Shown here piece by piece: positions 1-10,618 of a stretch of DNA of 64,000 bases (position 1 is the stretch's first letter; every line of letters starts with the position of its first letter). Location: the NCBI GenBank assembly GCA_026119935.1, contig JALRMH010000073.1, forward strand, positions 59,737 to 123,736, in the 5' to 3' direction. The notes beneath the pieces were generated by a model. It saw only the letters and a list, made by a program, of their open reading frames with translations. It had not been told where the DNA came from and did no database searches. The stretch is from Endothia cerciana (lineage: Eukaryota; Ascomycota; Sordariomycetes; Diaporthales; Cryphonectriaceae). The translations under genes were made by a program, and so were the position numbers.

Positions 1-1329
1 GAGAGATTGAAGACAGACCAACCATATTGTTGAGGTTGGTCTGCTGCGGTGCGGAGACGGGAGCCGGAGCAGCGAAGGTGGCACCCGAGGCGTTGGATGT
101 CATGAGCGGGTTGGAGAAGGCGTTTTGCGAGGCGGATGGCTGGCCCGCTGGAGCGGCCTCCTGGAAATCGTCAAACTCGTCGTCGTCATTGGCGGCGGGA
201 GCAGCCACGGGAGCAGCCAGCGAGGCCAGACCAGAGCCGTTTGATGGGGCAGTGGGAGCTGCTGAAGTCGAGGGGGCCGGGTCGTCGAACGAGAACAGGT
301 CGACTTCGGATTCCTTCTTCTTTGGAGGCGGCGCGGAGGGGGTTGTCTTCTTCGTGCCGGCTCGTTCTGTAGTCCTCCTCGAGACCCGTGAAGGCGCCGG
401 CTTGTCTTCCCCGTCAAACTCGTCGTATTCCTCGAACTGGTCTTGTCTGCGGCTGCTGCTATCGCCGTACTCGCTGGTCTGTCCTCCGAAACCACCGCCG
501 TCTCCATACACACCGCCAGAGTAACCGCCGTACCCGCCCGCAGAACTGCCGCCAGTCTCACTGCCAAATCCACCATATCGGCTGCTGCTGCTGGAGGAGA
601 AGCCTCCGGCGCCTCCCTCCACACCTGTGTACTTGGCTTTGTTGGCGCGTGCCTTCTTCCGCTCTGCTCGGATCCTTTCCACATCGCTCAGGAGATCGGT
701 GAGCTCCTTGGCTCGGTTTCGCACGTTGACGCCCTGGTCCTTGCCGTTCTGGTCGATGAAGTGGAACTGGCGCAACATCTTGAGCAGGGTCAGGTGGGAT
801 CGGGCATCGTCAATAACGCGCTCGGAGCCGTGCTTGATCAGGTACTCGAGAAGCTGCAGGGCTTTGTAGATCTGTCGCCATTCCTCGGCGGCCTTTTCTG
901 TGAACCGCCGGTAGATCATAGGCATGATCTCGTTGAGGGTTTGGCTGTTCGTAGATCGTCAGCGACGCCGCCGAGATGTTGCATTGAAGGGGCTGGCCAT
1001 ACTAGTTGAAGGTGCCGTTGGCGATCTCCTGCATCATGGTTGACGAGGCTCCCCATGGCTCGTTGTTTGTTGCCTCTCGCACCTGGTGCGTCGGTTTTCA
1101 GCGATAGGCCGCATCGCGGAAAGGGGATGGGATCGGGATTACCTTCGCCTCCATCTCGGTGTAGTTCATCACGGCTGTTGCCGGCAATGTCAGTCCCTGA
1201 TGCTGTAGCCAGCATGGTCACGTCTTCTCCTCGGCTCCTCTGCTCACCATTTTGAACCTTCCGTACTCCTGCCTTGAGATCATACAAGGACAGGTTGGAA
1301 ACCGTGTCCTTCAGGGAGTTGAGATCCAT
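1..1329 (-). CDS. ENT3: Epsin-like ENTH-domain protein (ENT3 type), 3' end cut off
   Basis: Clathrin adaptor that binds phosphoinositides and works in traffic between the Golgi and endosomes. Predicted exons on the minus strand are 1329-1248, 1174-1143, 1082-1003 and 944 to beyond position 1. The three introns (73, 60 and 58 nt) are GT-AG and join the conserved ENTH stretch (KVQNAVMNYTEMEAK, then TNNEPWGAS, then YQTLNEIMPMIYRRF). The ENTH domain fills roughly residues 10-150. A Gly/Ser/Tyr-rich low-complexity region follows, then a disordered tail with the acidic-phenylalanine motif DDDEFDDFQ, the type of signal that recruits GGA/AP-1 gamma-ear domains. This motif and the starting residues MDLNSLKDTVSNLSLYD favour the Golgi epsin Ent3 over the plasma-membrane epsins Ent1/2. 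The C-terminus lies outside the window. The gene is divergent from the cyclophilin downstream. Confidence 0.88.
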
Positions 1330-3340
1330 TCCGACGGACGTTTGGACTTGTCGTCGTGGTAGGGAACGGGCAGTAACAACGAATCGAGATGCAAGAGAAT
1401 GGCAGCGCCGTAGAAGCTGGGGTGCTGGCGGCGTCCAGGTCCTTTGTCGATTGAGTAGTCAGTCGTCTCTCGTGAATTGCGACAGCACACGTTCAATTAA
1501 AGCTGGCCCAGGGCCATCGCTCCGTTCCAATGTTCCAGGAAAACGTTAGTGCCAATGCCGGCCAAGGCCCCCTGAATACTCCTGGGGCTGACTAAGACGC
1601 CATGAATAGCAGCGGACTGTCTGAGGCCAATGTTTCTACCAACCCCGTGCTTCTGGCGATCTAACGTGGATACTTAATTCATGGACTCATGCTCACCAAT
1701 TTGATTCCATATTGTATTGAGGTATCCAGGTGCCGCCTTGACTGCCCATACCAATCCGTACGGCTCAAGTGCTGTCCGTGGACCACTCTCGGGAACTCCC
1801 CTAACCCGAACCCTTTCTTTCTCACATACCAATGTCACAGAGAGCCTCGTTCAAGAACAAGGCTGTTCATCATGTTCATCTATATAAACATGTGACTAGG
1901 AAGCACTGATGTTACTAGAGAGCAGATATCCCATCAGTAGGGCTGAATTTCAGGATCTTTGTTGGTTATATATGAAGTTGTTTCCAGGGGCGTAGGGCAG
2001 GATTTTGATAGCGAGCGACCACGTCAATGACAACCCTGGCGATGTCTCGCATTTGAAAACTTTCTCGGATGGGACAACTCAACATCAACAGCTTCGATCC
2101 CACCCACCGCTCCTCTCATCATCCCCACCAGGCCCGTGCTTGAGCAGTTGGCCTTGTTGACTGCATAGGAAGCTTCAATTTTCATATTCACACTTATCTC
2201 ATACGGTACGTCCATCACTTTCCTGCTGCGGCTTGTCCTAGCCCAGGGACGCTCGGAGAGACCTCGACGCAGACTCGATTCATCCCTTTCAACGGCCCGA
2301 GTGAAGTCATGCGTGAGCGCAGTGAGACCCCAGAACCCACCAGGTCCATCACGGCCATGCGTGGGCTCGCCAGTGGCCCGCCCAAGGGGGACACTGAAGA
2401 CGCAGGACTCGGCACCCTCAGGTGGGGGCTCAACCTGCTAGCCCCTACATCCCGAGGTCCTCTCTGGCCGACCCAAGTGGCGGTTGCGCGGTTGCCAGCA
2501 TCGAGGGCGTGCGACCTGCAGAACGCACAGGACGCAGACAGCAAGCACACCACCGCAGTACCGGCCGGCCAGCGTACAGCCTACACCTAACGGTTGGACT
2601 GGAATGGTGGAGGAGCACAGCTGCATCGGCTGAAGCTTGCGTCTGCATGGGTAGCTCCTTGCACCTCGGACCGCCGTCCCTATCACGGATAGCAGGGCAG
2701 CGAAGTACACCCAGCCTCTCAGGCATCCTCCTACGACCTGGGCGCACCGGCGAGGTGGGAAGCGCTGAAGACCCTGTCGTGACCATGAAGGGCGGCAAGT
2801 TGGCCACAGACAGGACCGTCATGACGCCTCTCCTGGCTCAGCGACCGAGGTCTGACCTTGGTGCCGCCCCGTACGGGCTTGGGCCGATGTCCCCTCGAGG
2901 TTCCAAGTGGTTCGCCCTGCAGATTTCTGCACCAGCTCAGGGGTGGCGCTGGACAAATACTCCTCCGCCACCACTGCGGACCCCCCCTTTCCTACCCCTC
3001 CTTCCCCCAGTGCCACGACCTACGGGCGGTATGCGAGGCCTGGAAGGGGGTCTCTTTAGGGGAGCAGAGAGATCACGAAGGCCCTCCCTCTGGGCAGCTC
3101 CTCGCCCAGCTGCTCAGTAGCAGCCCGGCGGGTTCGGGCTGGGCTCTTTTCGCCTGTCTGCTGGACTCGGGGGCTGGAATTCTGGGCTGTGTCCCCTCTG
3201 GTCCGACTGCCTGGCTGGAACCCCCGCCGTACCGAGTGTTTTGAGTTTTGCTGGTTGGATCACCCCTGTACCCGCCCCGTTTTGCTAACAGCTCACGCCA
3301 TTCGTCCAGTCGCCGACCGTCGCTCGTCACCGTAGCAAAT
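1330..3340. other. Intergenic region between divergent ENT3 and cyclophilin genes
   Basis: About 2 kb that must hold both promoters and 5' leaders. The stretch from roughly 2200 to 3240 is GC-rich and open in several frames on both strands, but the conceptual proteins are Pro/Arg/Gly-rich, match no family I know and have no splice pattern. I see no gene, tRNA or repeat here. Confidence 0.5.
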
Positions 3341-3780
3341 ATGGCTGCCCCGCTTCTGTCGATGCCCCGCGTCGCCATTACTTCAACCTGCTTCCGTTCA
3401 GCAGCTTCTTCTGCCCCTCGTTTTCCCTCCCCTTCTTCCTTCCACACCACCTTCAAGCCCTTCTCAGCTTCGACATCTTCTGCCCTCAGACAGTCAACCA
3501 AGCCAATCTCATCCCGGTTCTTCTCATCAACTTCCATCGCCATGTCTAACAGGGTGTAAGTATAGCTCCTCAGCCTTCCTCACCCTGGGGGCATCGCCCC
3601 TCCCTCTAGCCCTCTCGCCGCAGTCGAGCTTCGACCTGCCCGTGGGCTCCTGGGGGTTTTCTAAGCAAGCTCAATGCTAACACCGCCTTCGACAGCTTTT
3701 TCGACATTGAGTGGGAGGGTCCCGTCCTGGACGCCAACTACCGTCCCACCAACGAGGTCAAGGGTAAGTCCCACAGCTAC

Positions 3781-3821
<41 letters not shown>

Positions 3822-4738
3822 CCATCATCACCATCCTCAACATCTCCTCCACATCGTCCTCATCATCATCATCAATGATCATCAAGCCATCATCATCACC
3901 ATCAACACCGCCTTCCCTCTATTTAGTCCTCCTATCGACATCTTTCCCCCCCCCCCCTCGAGCACAGCCACCCCCTCAGCTGTACCCGCGGCCCATCATC
4001 ACCCACCCATTTTACTTCCCCCACACGGTCATCCCATCGCCCTATGACATCGGAACAGCTGCTAACGCCCACATTCCCATCGTACAGTCCAGAACGGCCG
4101 CATCAACTTCGAGCTCTACAACAACATCGTCCCCAAGACTGCCGAGAACTTCCGTGCTCTTTGCACCGGCGAGAAGGGTTTCGGTTACAAGGGCTCCTCC
4201 TTCCACCGTATCATCCCCGAGTTCATGCTCCAGGGTGGTGACTTCACCCGTGGCAACGTCAGTAAAAACCTCAGCGCGTCCCTTAGCGGGGTGCACGGTC
4301 TACAAGAAAACCCTGGCCACAAATGTGCTGACAACTATTACAGGGCACTGGTGGCAAGTCTATCTACGGTGAGAAGTTTGCCGATGAGAACTTCCAAGAG
4401 AAGCACAAGGAGCCTTTCCTGCTCTCCATGGCTAACGCTGGTCCCAACACGTGAGTGCTCACAGCTCCCTACTGGTTCCAATCCGCTCTTGATCCAATTC
4501 AACAGTCCTCTGCCCACTGCTGAACATTGCTGACATGTCTTACTTTTGCAGCAACGGCAGCCAGTTCTTCATCACCACCGTGAAGACCGAGTGGCTCGAC
4601 GGCCGCCACGTTGTCTTCGGTAAGGTCGCCGACGAGGAGGGCAGGAAGGTGGTCAAGTCTCTTGAGGCTGTTGGCTCTCCTAGCGGCAACGTCAAGTACA
4701 GCAAGAAGCCTGCCATCGTCAACTCTGGCGAGAACTAA
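3341..4738 (+). CDS. Cyclophilin-type peptidyl-prolyl isomerase, predicted dual mitochondrial/cytosolic
   Basis: Catalyses cis-trans isomerisation of proline peptide bonds and is the cyclosporin A receptor class. Predicted exons are 3341-3555, 3696-3763, 4088-4257, 4344-4450 and 4552-4738, all with GT-AG introns. They join into the canonical single-domain cyclophilin: MSNRVFFDIEWEG, then FHRIIPEFMLQGGDFT with the catalytic Arg, then NGSQFFITT, then WLDGRHVVFGKV with the drug-binding Trp. The first start (AATATGGCT at 3341) adds a 67-residue leader rich in Ser, Arg and Ala with almost no acidic residues, typical of a mitochondrial presequence. The internal ATG at 3542 starts exactly at the cytosolic form, MSNRV. 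The same arrangement is known for the Neurospora crassa cyclophilin gene csr-1. Intron 2 (324 nt) is expanded by a CAT repeat and a C-tract. Confidence 0.95.
3778..3835. repeat. (CAT)n microsatellite inside cyclophilin intron 2
   Basis: A nearly perfect trinucleotide array of about 40 nt, extended by imperfect CAC/CAT units and followed by a second CAT-rich block to about 3905. It starts about 14 nt after the donor site. A C12 run follows at 3946-3957. Confidence 0.95.
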
Positions 4739-5552
4739 GCCTACCAATGGCTTGGTCTTGGAAGATTGACGGATTGACGGATTGAGGGAACGGAGTAAAA
4801 CAAAAGTTAGAGAGGTATCTTCGTCAACTTGCGTGCCGTAACCATCCTTTGACCTGATTCAGTCTTGATGGAGGTTGCGGTGAGAGAGCATGCGGACTTG
4901 ATGGATGATGGGTCTTTGATCGTCGCATGGCGTATTGATGCCACCCGTCTTAGACAATTCAAAAGTGTGCTCTTCTCGATGCTGAGGTCATCATACCTTG
5001 CAACGCGTGGTGCTCATCTGCCTACTCTACTACAACGCAATTTGCATTCGCCGTGCCTTACCACTCCCTAATCTTGAAGCACAGTCACTCCAGTTCTCAT
5101 AGGGGCTCCAGACTGGCTGGGTCAGTTGTCTTCAGCAAAGTCATCTCCGTTTCTGGAGCCCTGCGGCTTGCCTCATATAACTTGAAAGGACAGTGATGTT
5201 CGCATTCAGTTGTACGTATTAGTGCACGCACTGGTGGTGACAAGCATCTATGCGGGATATCTCAGTGATCCTTTTGAGCGCCCTGACCTAAAACGCCGTT
5301 CGTCATGCTAGCCGTCCCCAAAGCAATCCAGTATTGACGCCTGCCATCCTTTTTGGCTATGCTTCCCTTCCCTGACATTTGTGGGTGTGGGGGATGACCT
5401 CCGAAGTGACCGATATTCTTCCAAGCTTGACAAAATCCTCCGCCCAAACCTTGGCCCCAAATTCCCTCGTGAGATTAGGCTCAGCACGAGCGCTTTTCCC
5501 CCCCCCCTCCCCCACCTTCTCCTGTTCATCCACAATGCGCGCCGGGCAGGCC
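4739..5552. other. Intergenic region between convergent cyclophilin and RPC6 genes
   Basis: Holds the two 3' untranslated regions. Just after the cyclophilin stop there are three direct copies of an 8-nt unit (GATTGACG-like, 4763-4789). A C10 run lies at 5498-5507. No gene is seen. Confidence 0.6.
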
Positions 5553-6746
5553 TCAGTCCCCCAACCAGCGTTGGAAGTAGACACAGTTCCCCGGGCTCAC
5601 CGGGCCGCCCTCCTCACACAGGTCGAAGACCGGGCAGTTCCCACATGGCGCCTCGGTCAGGCCGTTGCCCAGCGGCCCGGGACCCATGTCCCCCGCCTGC
5701 AGCTCCAGCATGTCCTCGTCCACACCGTGATCCTCCCGCATGAAGGCCGTCAGCGGAGTCGGGTCGACCGCGGCGGGACGGACCGTCCTGTACCCCTGCG
5801 CCTTGCCCACGCGCACGGGCTCGACGAGACCGTCGTAGACCAGGACGTCGATGAGCTGCTGGACGTCGGAGATGGTCAGGGTCGTGTTGGACGTGATGCC
5901 GGACGTGGAGATGAGCTCGGCGAGCTGTCGGGTGGTCGGGTAGGCGTTGTAGCCCGCCGGGAGGGGGAGGAGCTGGGTCCGTCTCGGCTCGCGCCGGGGC
6001 TTCGCGGCCGGCCTGGACGGGGCGGCCGCGGGATCGTCGGCGGACATGTCGTCGGCGGCGCGCTTCTTGCCCTTGCCGAGGCCCGCGGGGTCGCCCTTGA
6101 GTATGCCCTTTTTGGGCTGCTTCTCCCTCTTGCCGGCGCCGACGTGCACGCTGCGGTACGTGCTCTGGCGCGTGATGAAGTCGAAGATGACCTTGAGCAG
6201 CTCCGAGATGAAGGCCTCGTCCAGGTTGCCGTCGGTGAACCAGGGCCCGCCCGTCGCCTTGTCGCTCGGCCGCAGGCTGGCCTTGATGTACATCTTCTTG
6301 TTGGGGTGCTCCACGCTCTTCATGTCCTTGATGTAGGCCTTGCTCTCGAGCCACTTGAGGTGGCCCTTGAGCACGGAGTCGTGCATGCCGAGGCGCGCCT
6401 TGAGGGTCCGGGACCAGATGCCGTCCGCGCCCGCGTCCTCGATCATCTCGTAGACCATGGCCTGCTCGCGGTTCAGGTGCCGGTACTTCTCGGCGTCGGC
6501 CGCGGAGCGCCACTTCCAGAGGATCCCGCCGCCCTGCCGGCTGGTGACGATGAGGAGCTTCTCGGCCATGAGCCTCTGGACGAGCACCGAGAGGACGTGG
6601 ACCTCGGTGGTGATACCGAGGTCGAGGAGGTCCTCCTGGGAGAACAGGGTCTCCCCGGAGGCGACGCAGGCATCGTAGAGGGCGTCCTTGAAGATCACGA
6701 GCTTGGAAGAGTCCATGTCTGACCCCGCCGGCGAGACGGCCGCCAT
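5553..6746 (-). CDS. RPC34: DNA-directed RNA polymerase III subunit RPC6 (Rpc34)
   Basis: Part of the RPC82/RPC34/RPC31 subcomplex that opens promoters and contacts TFIIIB for tRNA and 5S rRNA transcription in the nucleus. It is a single exon of 397 residues, close to the usual family length (yeast Rpc34 is slightly shorter). Tandem winged-helix domains fill roughly residues 15-90 and 95-175, including the conserved stretches LNREQAMVYEMIEDAG and KYRHLN. A basic disordered insert follows (about 215-260), then a third helical segment. The C-terminal cysteines 368, 371, 377 and 388 (CGNCPVFDLC..GNC) match the iron-sulphur cluster of fungal and animal RPC6. The chosen start is the first ATG of the frame; a second Met at residue 11 is possible. 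The open +1 and +2 frames over the gene are shadows caused by high GC content. Confidence 0.95.
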   Translation of the reverse strand: MAAVSPAGSDMDSSKLVIFKDALYDACVASGETLFSQEDLLDLGITTEVHVLSVLVQRLMAEKLLIVTSRQGGGILWKWRSAADAEKYRHLNREQAMVYEMIEDAGADGIWSRTLKARLGMHDSVLKGHLKWLESKAYIKDMKSVEHPNKKMYIKASLRPSDKATGGPWFTDGNLDEAFISELLKVIFDFITRQSTYRSVHVGAGKREKQPKKGILKGDPAGLGKGKKRAADDMSADDPAAAPSRPAAKPRREPRRTQLLPLPAGYNAYPTTRQLAELISTSGITSNTTLTISDVQQLIDVLVYDGLVEPVRVGKAQGYRTVRPAAVDPTPLTAFMREDHGVDEDMLELQAGDMGPGPLGNGLTEAPCGNCPVFDLCEEGGPVSPGNCVYFQRWLGD

Positions 6747-7879
6747 GCCTGGTGGTTATCGGTGGAGCAGAGGAGCGAGGGAGCGGGAGGAGAGGCGGCA
6801 GAGGTGATCCGGGTCGGCGACGGACGGCATGCGCAGGAGACTCAGGCGCCGAGGGCGGTTCGACGGGTTTGGAGCAGAAGCTGGCTCCCGCGCCGTTGTG
6901 GCGTGCCACTCCCGGTTGCCGAGTTGTGATAGTCGGTTACGGACGTCGAATTGAGGGGATATATTTTAAAAGAACAAGAGATGCGCTCGTTTCGTCAGGA
7001 GGAGGAGGAGGAGGATGTGGGGTTTTGGGTTATGTTCGGTAGGAAATCGAGCAGATCAAATGAATTCCAAAGCACACACCACCCCCCCCCCTGGCGCTGA
7101 AAAATTACTGCCGCTTCCTTGGACAGGGTTCAGCCGTCGAGACAATCTCACCGCCCTAGGCTTGCAGGCCATCAGGGTTCGGGTCTTCCCATGGCGCTCC
7201 TCCATCGTCGTCAACAAGGACGTTCTCAAATTTCTATACACATATACGTCAGGCCGGTCCTGTCCTGCACATTGTGAGGCCATGTTCCATATCTCGGCAT
7301 GGATCCTACAGACCAGGTACTTCACGCACTCGGGAGTTCCTTCACAGGGGCCCCTCACCTGCCCCTACGGTACGCTGGCGAGTTCTCGCTACGGAATCCT
7401 GCATCTATCTGCGCAGTAGTCAAAGCAATTCTCGTGCGGCAGACTGGCCCCGATAGAAGTGTCCGAAGCGTCTGTTGGCTTACAAGTCGGGTCAGATATC
7501 TGGGCTTGTTTGTTCGAAGTGGTTGAAGTACCTACGGCACCATAGACGCCGGAGCTGAACACGAACGTCCTCTTGGAAGCCTACGAGCCTCTCTCCAGTA
7601 TCCTCACAAGCTGATACTACCATTACTATACCCTTCACCACCTATGCTGCCCTCCGAACTCTCTCCGCCATAATATTAGGCTCGTCTGTCTCGGTCTAAT
7701 TTTGATACCAAGCTCCCCTTCTACTATCAATGTATGTCAGGAGTTGACAGCCATCCCCCGCCTGTGTCTTCTCCTACAGAGAACTTACCGATGTGACATT
7801 CGCAAAGGCTTAGTCGGACCAATGAGTTTGAATGGCAAGATTATGTATTCTGAGGCTAACACATCACGATCAGACAAAT
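6747..7879. other. Intergenic region upstream of RPC6 and downstream of the GH2 gene
   Basis: Contains the RPC6 promoter and 5' leader, a short GGA repeat (7000-7017) and a C-run near 7081-7091. Reading frames are short and unrelated to any family I recognise. Confidence 0.5.
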
Positions 7880-10618
7880 CTACTTTGTTTGGATGCCCAC
7901 TTGTCCCTGCTGCAGCCCTTGTGCGGTGGCCGTCACGGTGATCTCGCCCGGTGTGCCTGGCTTGCCACGCACAATCGCCAAAGCGAGACCACTAAACGCA
8001 TCCCTGGTGGCAGACGGAAACGGCGTGTAGTCAGCAGGGTAGCCGTTGTCCGTCGCGACGATCTCGCCTGGGCCATCGACGCTGAACCTGATGGAATTGT
8101 TCGCGCGGGGCACGACGTTGCCACTCGCATCCACCACAGACGCCGTGATGTATGACAGGTCAACACCGTCCGCCTGGATCGTGGCCCGGTCCGCATTCAG
8201 GTCCAGCCCCGCGGCGTCTCCAGCCGTCCGCACGGAAGCGCTAGCCCAGCTCTCGTTGCCCTTGGACGTCACCACGCTCAGCTCACCCGGCTCGTACACC
8301 ACGCCGTCCCACCGGAAGCGGTACTCGTACTCGCCCCTCGTCCTGGTCCCCAGCGACACGTTGTTCAGGAACAGCTCTGCCGTATCCGCGCTCGAGAAGA
8401 CGTGCACGGGCGTGACCAGCCCCACGCGCTCCGGCCACGTCCAGTGGGGCAAGATGTGTGCCATCCTCAAGTCCGGCCTCCACCGCGCCTGATAGATGTA
8501 GAAGCGGTCCTTCTTAAACCCGGCGAGATCCACGATGCCGCTGTACGAGCTGCGGTCATCGTAGGGCGTCGGCTCCCCCAGGTAGTCGAAGCCCGACCAG
8601 ACGAACTCGCCGGCGACGTATGGGTTCTCGTCCTGTGACGCGAAGACCTTGTCCGGGGAGGAGCCGAAGCCTGCCGTGTAGAGCTCGTAGGCGCTCACCA
8701 GAAGGTTCGTCACATCCTCGCCGGACGTAGCGTTTGCCGGTGCGGACGAGTAGTTTGTCACGGGAAATATGAATGTCCCTCTCGAGCTCAGTGCCGAGGC
8801 GGACTCGGAGGACAGGATCATCTTTCCCGGATAGTCGCCATGGTATTCCGGGTAAAGAGGCTCAGTGATGATGCCGACTAGGTTCGAGTAGGCCACCGTG
8901 TCCCTGATCCCAGCGCCCTGGTAGTTGAGGTAGAACTGCTCGACGACGCCGCTCCATGTGAGGTTAGGCAGAGCCTCATTCTGGCTCGCAGACGAGTGTC
9001 TGGTCGGGTCCTCCTGGGCCAGGATCTCCCTCAGCTCAACATTGACCGCCGCGCCAGCCTCGCCCGTCTCCTGCTCGCCCACCTCGTTCCCGTAACTCCA
9101 AAAGACGACACTCGGGTGGTTCCTGTCCCGCCGCGCCATGTTCCGCAGGTCCGCCTCGTGCCAGTCGTCCCAGATGAGGTGGAAGTCGTTCTCGGTCTTG
9201 TTCAGCTGCCAGCAGTCGAAGATCTCGTCCAGGACCATGAACCCCATGCGGTCCGTCAGGTCGAGGAGCTCCGGGGCGGGGGGGTTATGGGACATCCGGA
9301 TAGCGTTGACGCCCATCTCCCTCAGGATCTCGAGCTGCCGCTCTGCGGCGCGCATGTTGAAGGCCGTACCTATAGCGCCAAGATCGGCGTGGTCGTTCAT
9401 GCCCTGGATGGGGACGCGCGCTCCGTTGATGAGGAGGCCGTTATCAGCAGTGTAGTTGATCGAGCGGATGCCAAACCGGGTGGAGTAGGAGTCGATCTCG
9501 GTGCCGTTGCTAAGGGACACGCGGGTGATGGCCTCGTACAGGTTGGGATCGCCGGCCGGGTACGGGTTCCAGAGTTGAGGGTTCTGGATGATGGTGGAGG
9601 TGCTGATAGGAACAGTTTCGTTTGCTCCTAACGCCTGGCTGGCGCTCGGAAAGGAGGCGACTTGAGCTCCTGCTGAGCCAGTGTTGGCGTCGTAGACATA
9701 TACGTCCGTCACGACGTCGACTCCCTGAGCTGTCAGGCCTGAGTTCTCGAGCTGCACGATCAGCTCAAGTGAGGCCGATCCACTGGAAACACTGCTGGCC
9801 GTGATCTGCGTCCCGTAATGACCCACACGCGCCGGTGCCGTCTTCGTCGACCATACATTACGGTATAGACCCGCGCCAGGATACCATCTCGAGGATTGGT
9901 TGGGGTTGTCTAGCCGGATGGCCAACAGATTGTCATCGCCCGGCTTGAGATGGGGCGTGAGATCCAGGCGCCAGGAATTGTATGGATACGGCCATCCACC
10001 GACCAACTCGCCGTTGAGCCAAACCATGGCATAGGATGTGGCGCCGTCGACCTCCAGGAACGCTAATCTGCCTTCGTCGGCCTCGCCCTGGGTCCACGAG
10101 ATGTTCCTCCGGTACCACCCAACACCCTGGACCGGCAACCTGCCCATACTTCCGTCCACGACAGGGTCGTCGCCGGTGTAGAAGGGCCCCTTGATCGCCC
10201 AGTCGTGCGGAAGGGTGACCGTCTCCCATGAGCTGTCATCAAAGTCTTTCTGCAGGTACGAGACATTGCCCCCTGGGGGCTCAGCATCTGGGTACGGGTA
10301 CTTTTGGCTAGCATTGACGATAAACTCATTGGCCGTAGGAAGGATCCATGGCTTTAACACCTCGAGGCCCGTCAGGTTCACCTGGTCGGGGCGGATGTCG
10401 TATGTCAAGCCATCGGGGTTCTCCCCGAAGCGCACAAACTTCCAGCCTGCGTTGAGGCTGGTACGCTCGCGGCCGATCGCGACAGATGAGCTTCGTGGTA
10501 TTATTGAGGCCGAGGCGAGTGGAATACTTGGGAGCCAGAGCAAGGCCATTACCAGGACCGCCAAGGCTCTGATCCCAGAGGATACCGCGCCACCGGCAGG
10601 ATCCATCATGTCGGCCAT
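7880..10618 (-). CDS. Secreted glycoside hydrolase family 2 (beta-galactosidase/beta-glucuronidase-like)
   Basis: Retaining exo-glycosidase expected to act outside the cell on plant or microbial polysaccharide side chains. It is a single exon of 912 residues. A hydrophobic signal segment lies at about 16-38. The GH2 sugar-binding domain (about 50-260) and Ig-like domain (265-385) follow. The TIM barrel starts near 390, with RMSHNPPAPELLDLTDRMGF, the acid/base Glu512 (WSYGNEV) and the probable nucleophile Glu605 (SSESASALSSRG). Two extra C-terminal beta domains (about 735-800 and 803-905, with SADTAELFLNNVSLG and GPGEIVATDNG) correspond to the DUF4982 and GH2 C-terminal Ig-like domains known mainly from bacterial beta-galactosidases. 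Exact substrate specificity cannot be read from sequence. The lack of introns and bacterial-type architecture raise the possibility of old transfer. Confidence 0.9.
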   Translation of the reverse strand: MADMMDPAGGAVSSGIRALAVLVMALLWLPSIPLASASIIPRSSSVAIGRERTSLNAGWKFVRFGENPDGLTYDIRPDQVNLTGLEVLKPWILPTANEFIVNASQKYPYPDAEPPGGNVSYLQKDFDDSSWETVTLPHDWAIKGPFYTGDDPVVDGSMGRLPVQGVGWYRRNISWTQGEADEGRLAFLEVDGATSYAMVWLNGELVGGWPYPYNSWRLDLTPHLKPGDDNLLAIRLDNPNQSSRWYPGAGLYRNVWSTKTAPARVGHYGTQITASSVSSGSASLELIVQLENSGLTAQGVDVVTDVYVYDANTGSAGAQVASFPSASQALGANETVPISTSTIIQNPQLWNPYPAGDPNLYEAITRVSLSNGTEIDSYSTRFGIRSINYTADNGLLINGARVPIQGMNDHADLGAIGTAFNMRAAERQLEILREMGVNAIRMSHNPPAPELLDLTDRMGFMVLDEIFDCWQLNKTENDFHLIWDDWHEADLRNMARRDRNHPSVVFWSYGNEVGEQETGEAGAAVNVELREILAQEDPTRHSSASQNEALPNLTWSGVVEQFYLNYQGAGIRDTVAYSNLVGIITEPLYPEYHGDYPGKMILSSESASALSSRGTFIFPVTNYSSAPANATSGEDVTNLLVSAYELYTAGFGSSPDKVFASQDENPYVAGEFVWSGFDYLGEPTPYDDRSSYSGIVDLAGFKKDRFYIYQARWRPDLRMAHILPHWTWPERVGLVTPVHVFSSADTAELFLNNVSLGTRTRGEYEYRFRWDGVVYEPGELSVVTSKGNESWASASVRTAGDAAGLDLNADRATIQADGVDLSYITASVVDASGNVVPRANNSIRFSVDGPGEIVATDNGYPADYTPFPSATRDAFSGLALAIVRGKPGTPGEITVTATAQGLQQGQVGIQTK

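Noticed and set aside
2422..3120. 232-codon frame upstream of the cyclophilin gene
   Set aside because: Low-complexity Pro/Arg/Gly content, overlapping open frames on both strands and no known domain; explained by GC-rich promoter DNA.
5614..6909. Long open frame (431 codons) overlapping RPC6 on the same strand, and a 447-codon frame on the opposite strand
   Set aside because: Both are Arg/Pro/Gly- or Val/Leu-rich shadows of the GC-rich RPC6 gene, without family features.
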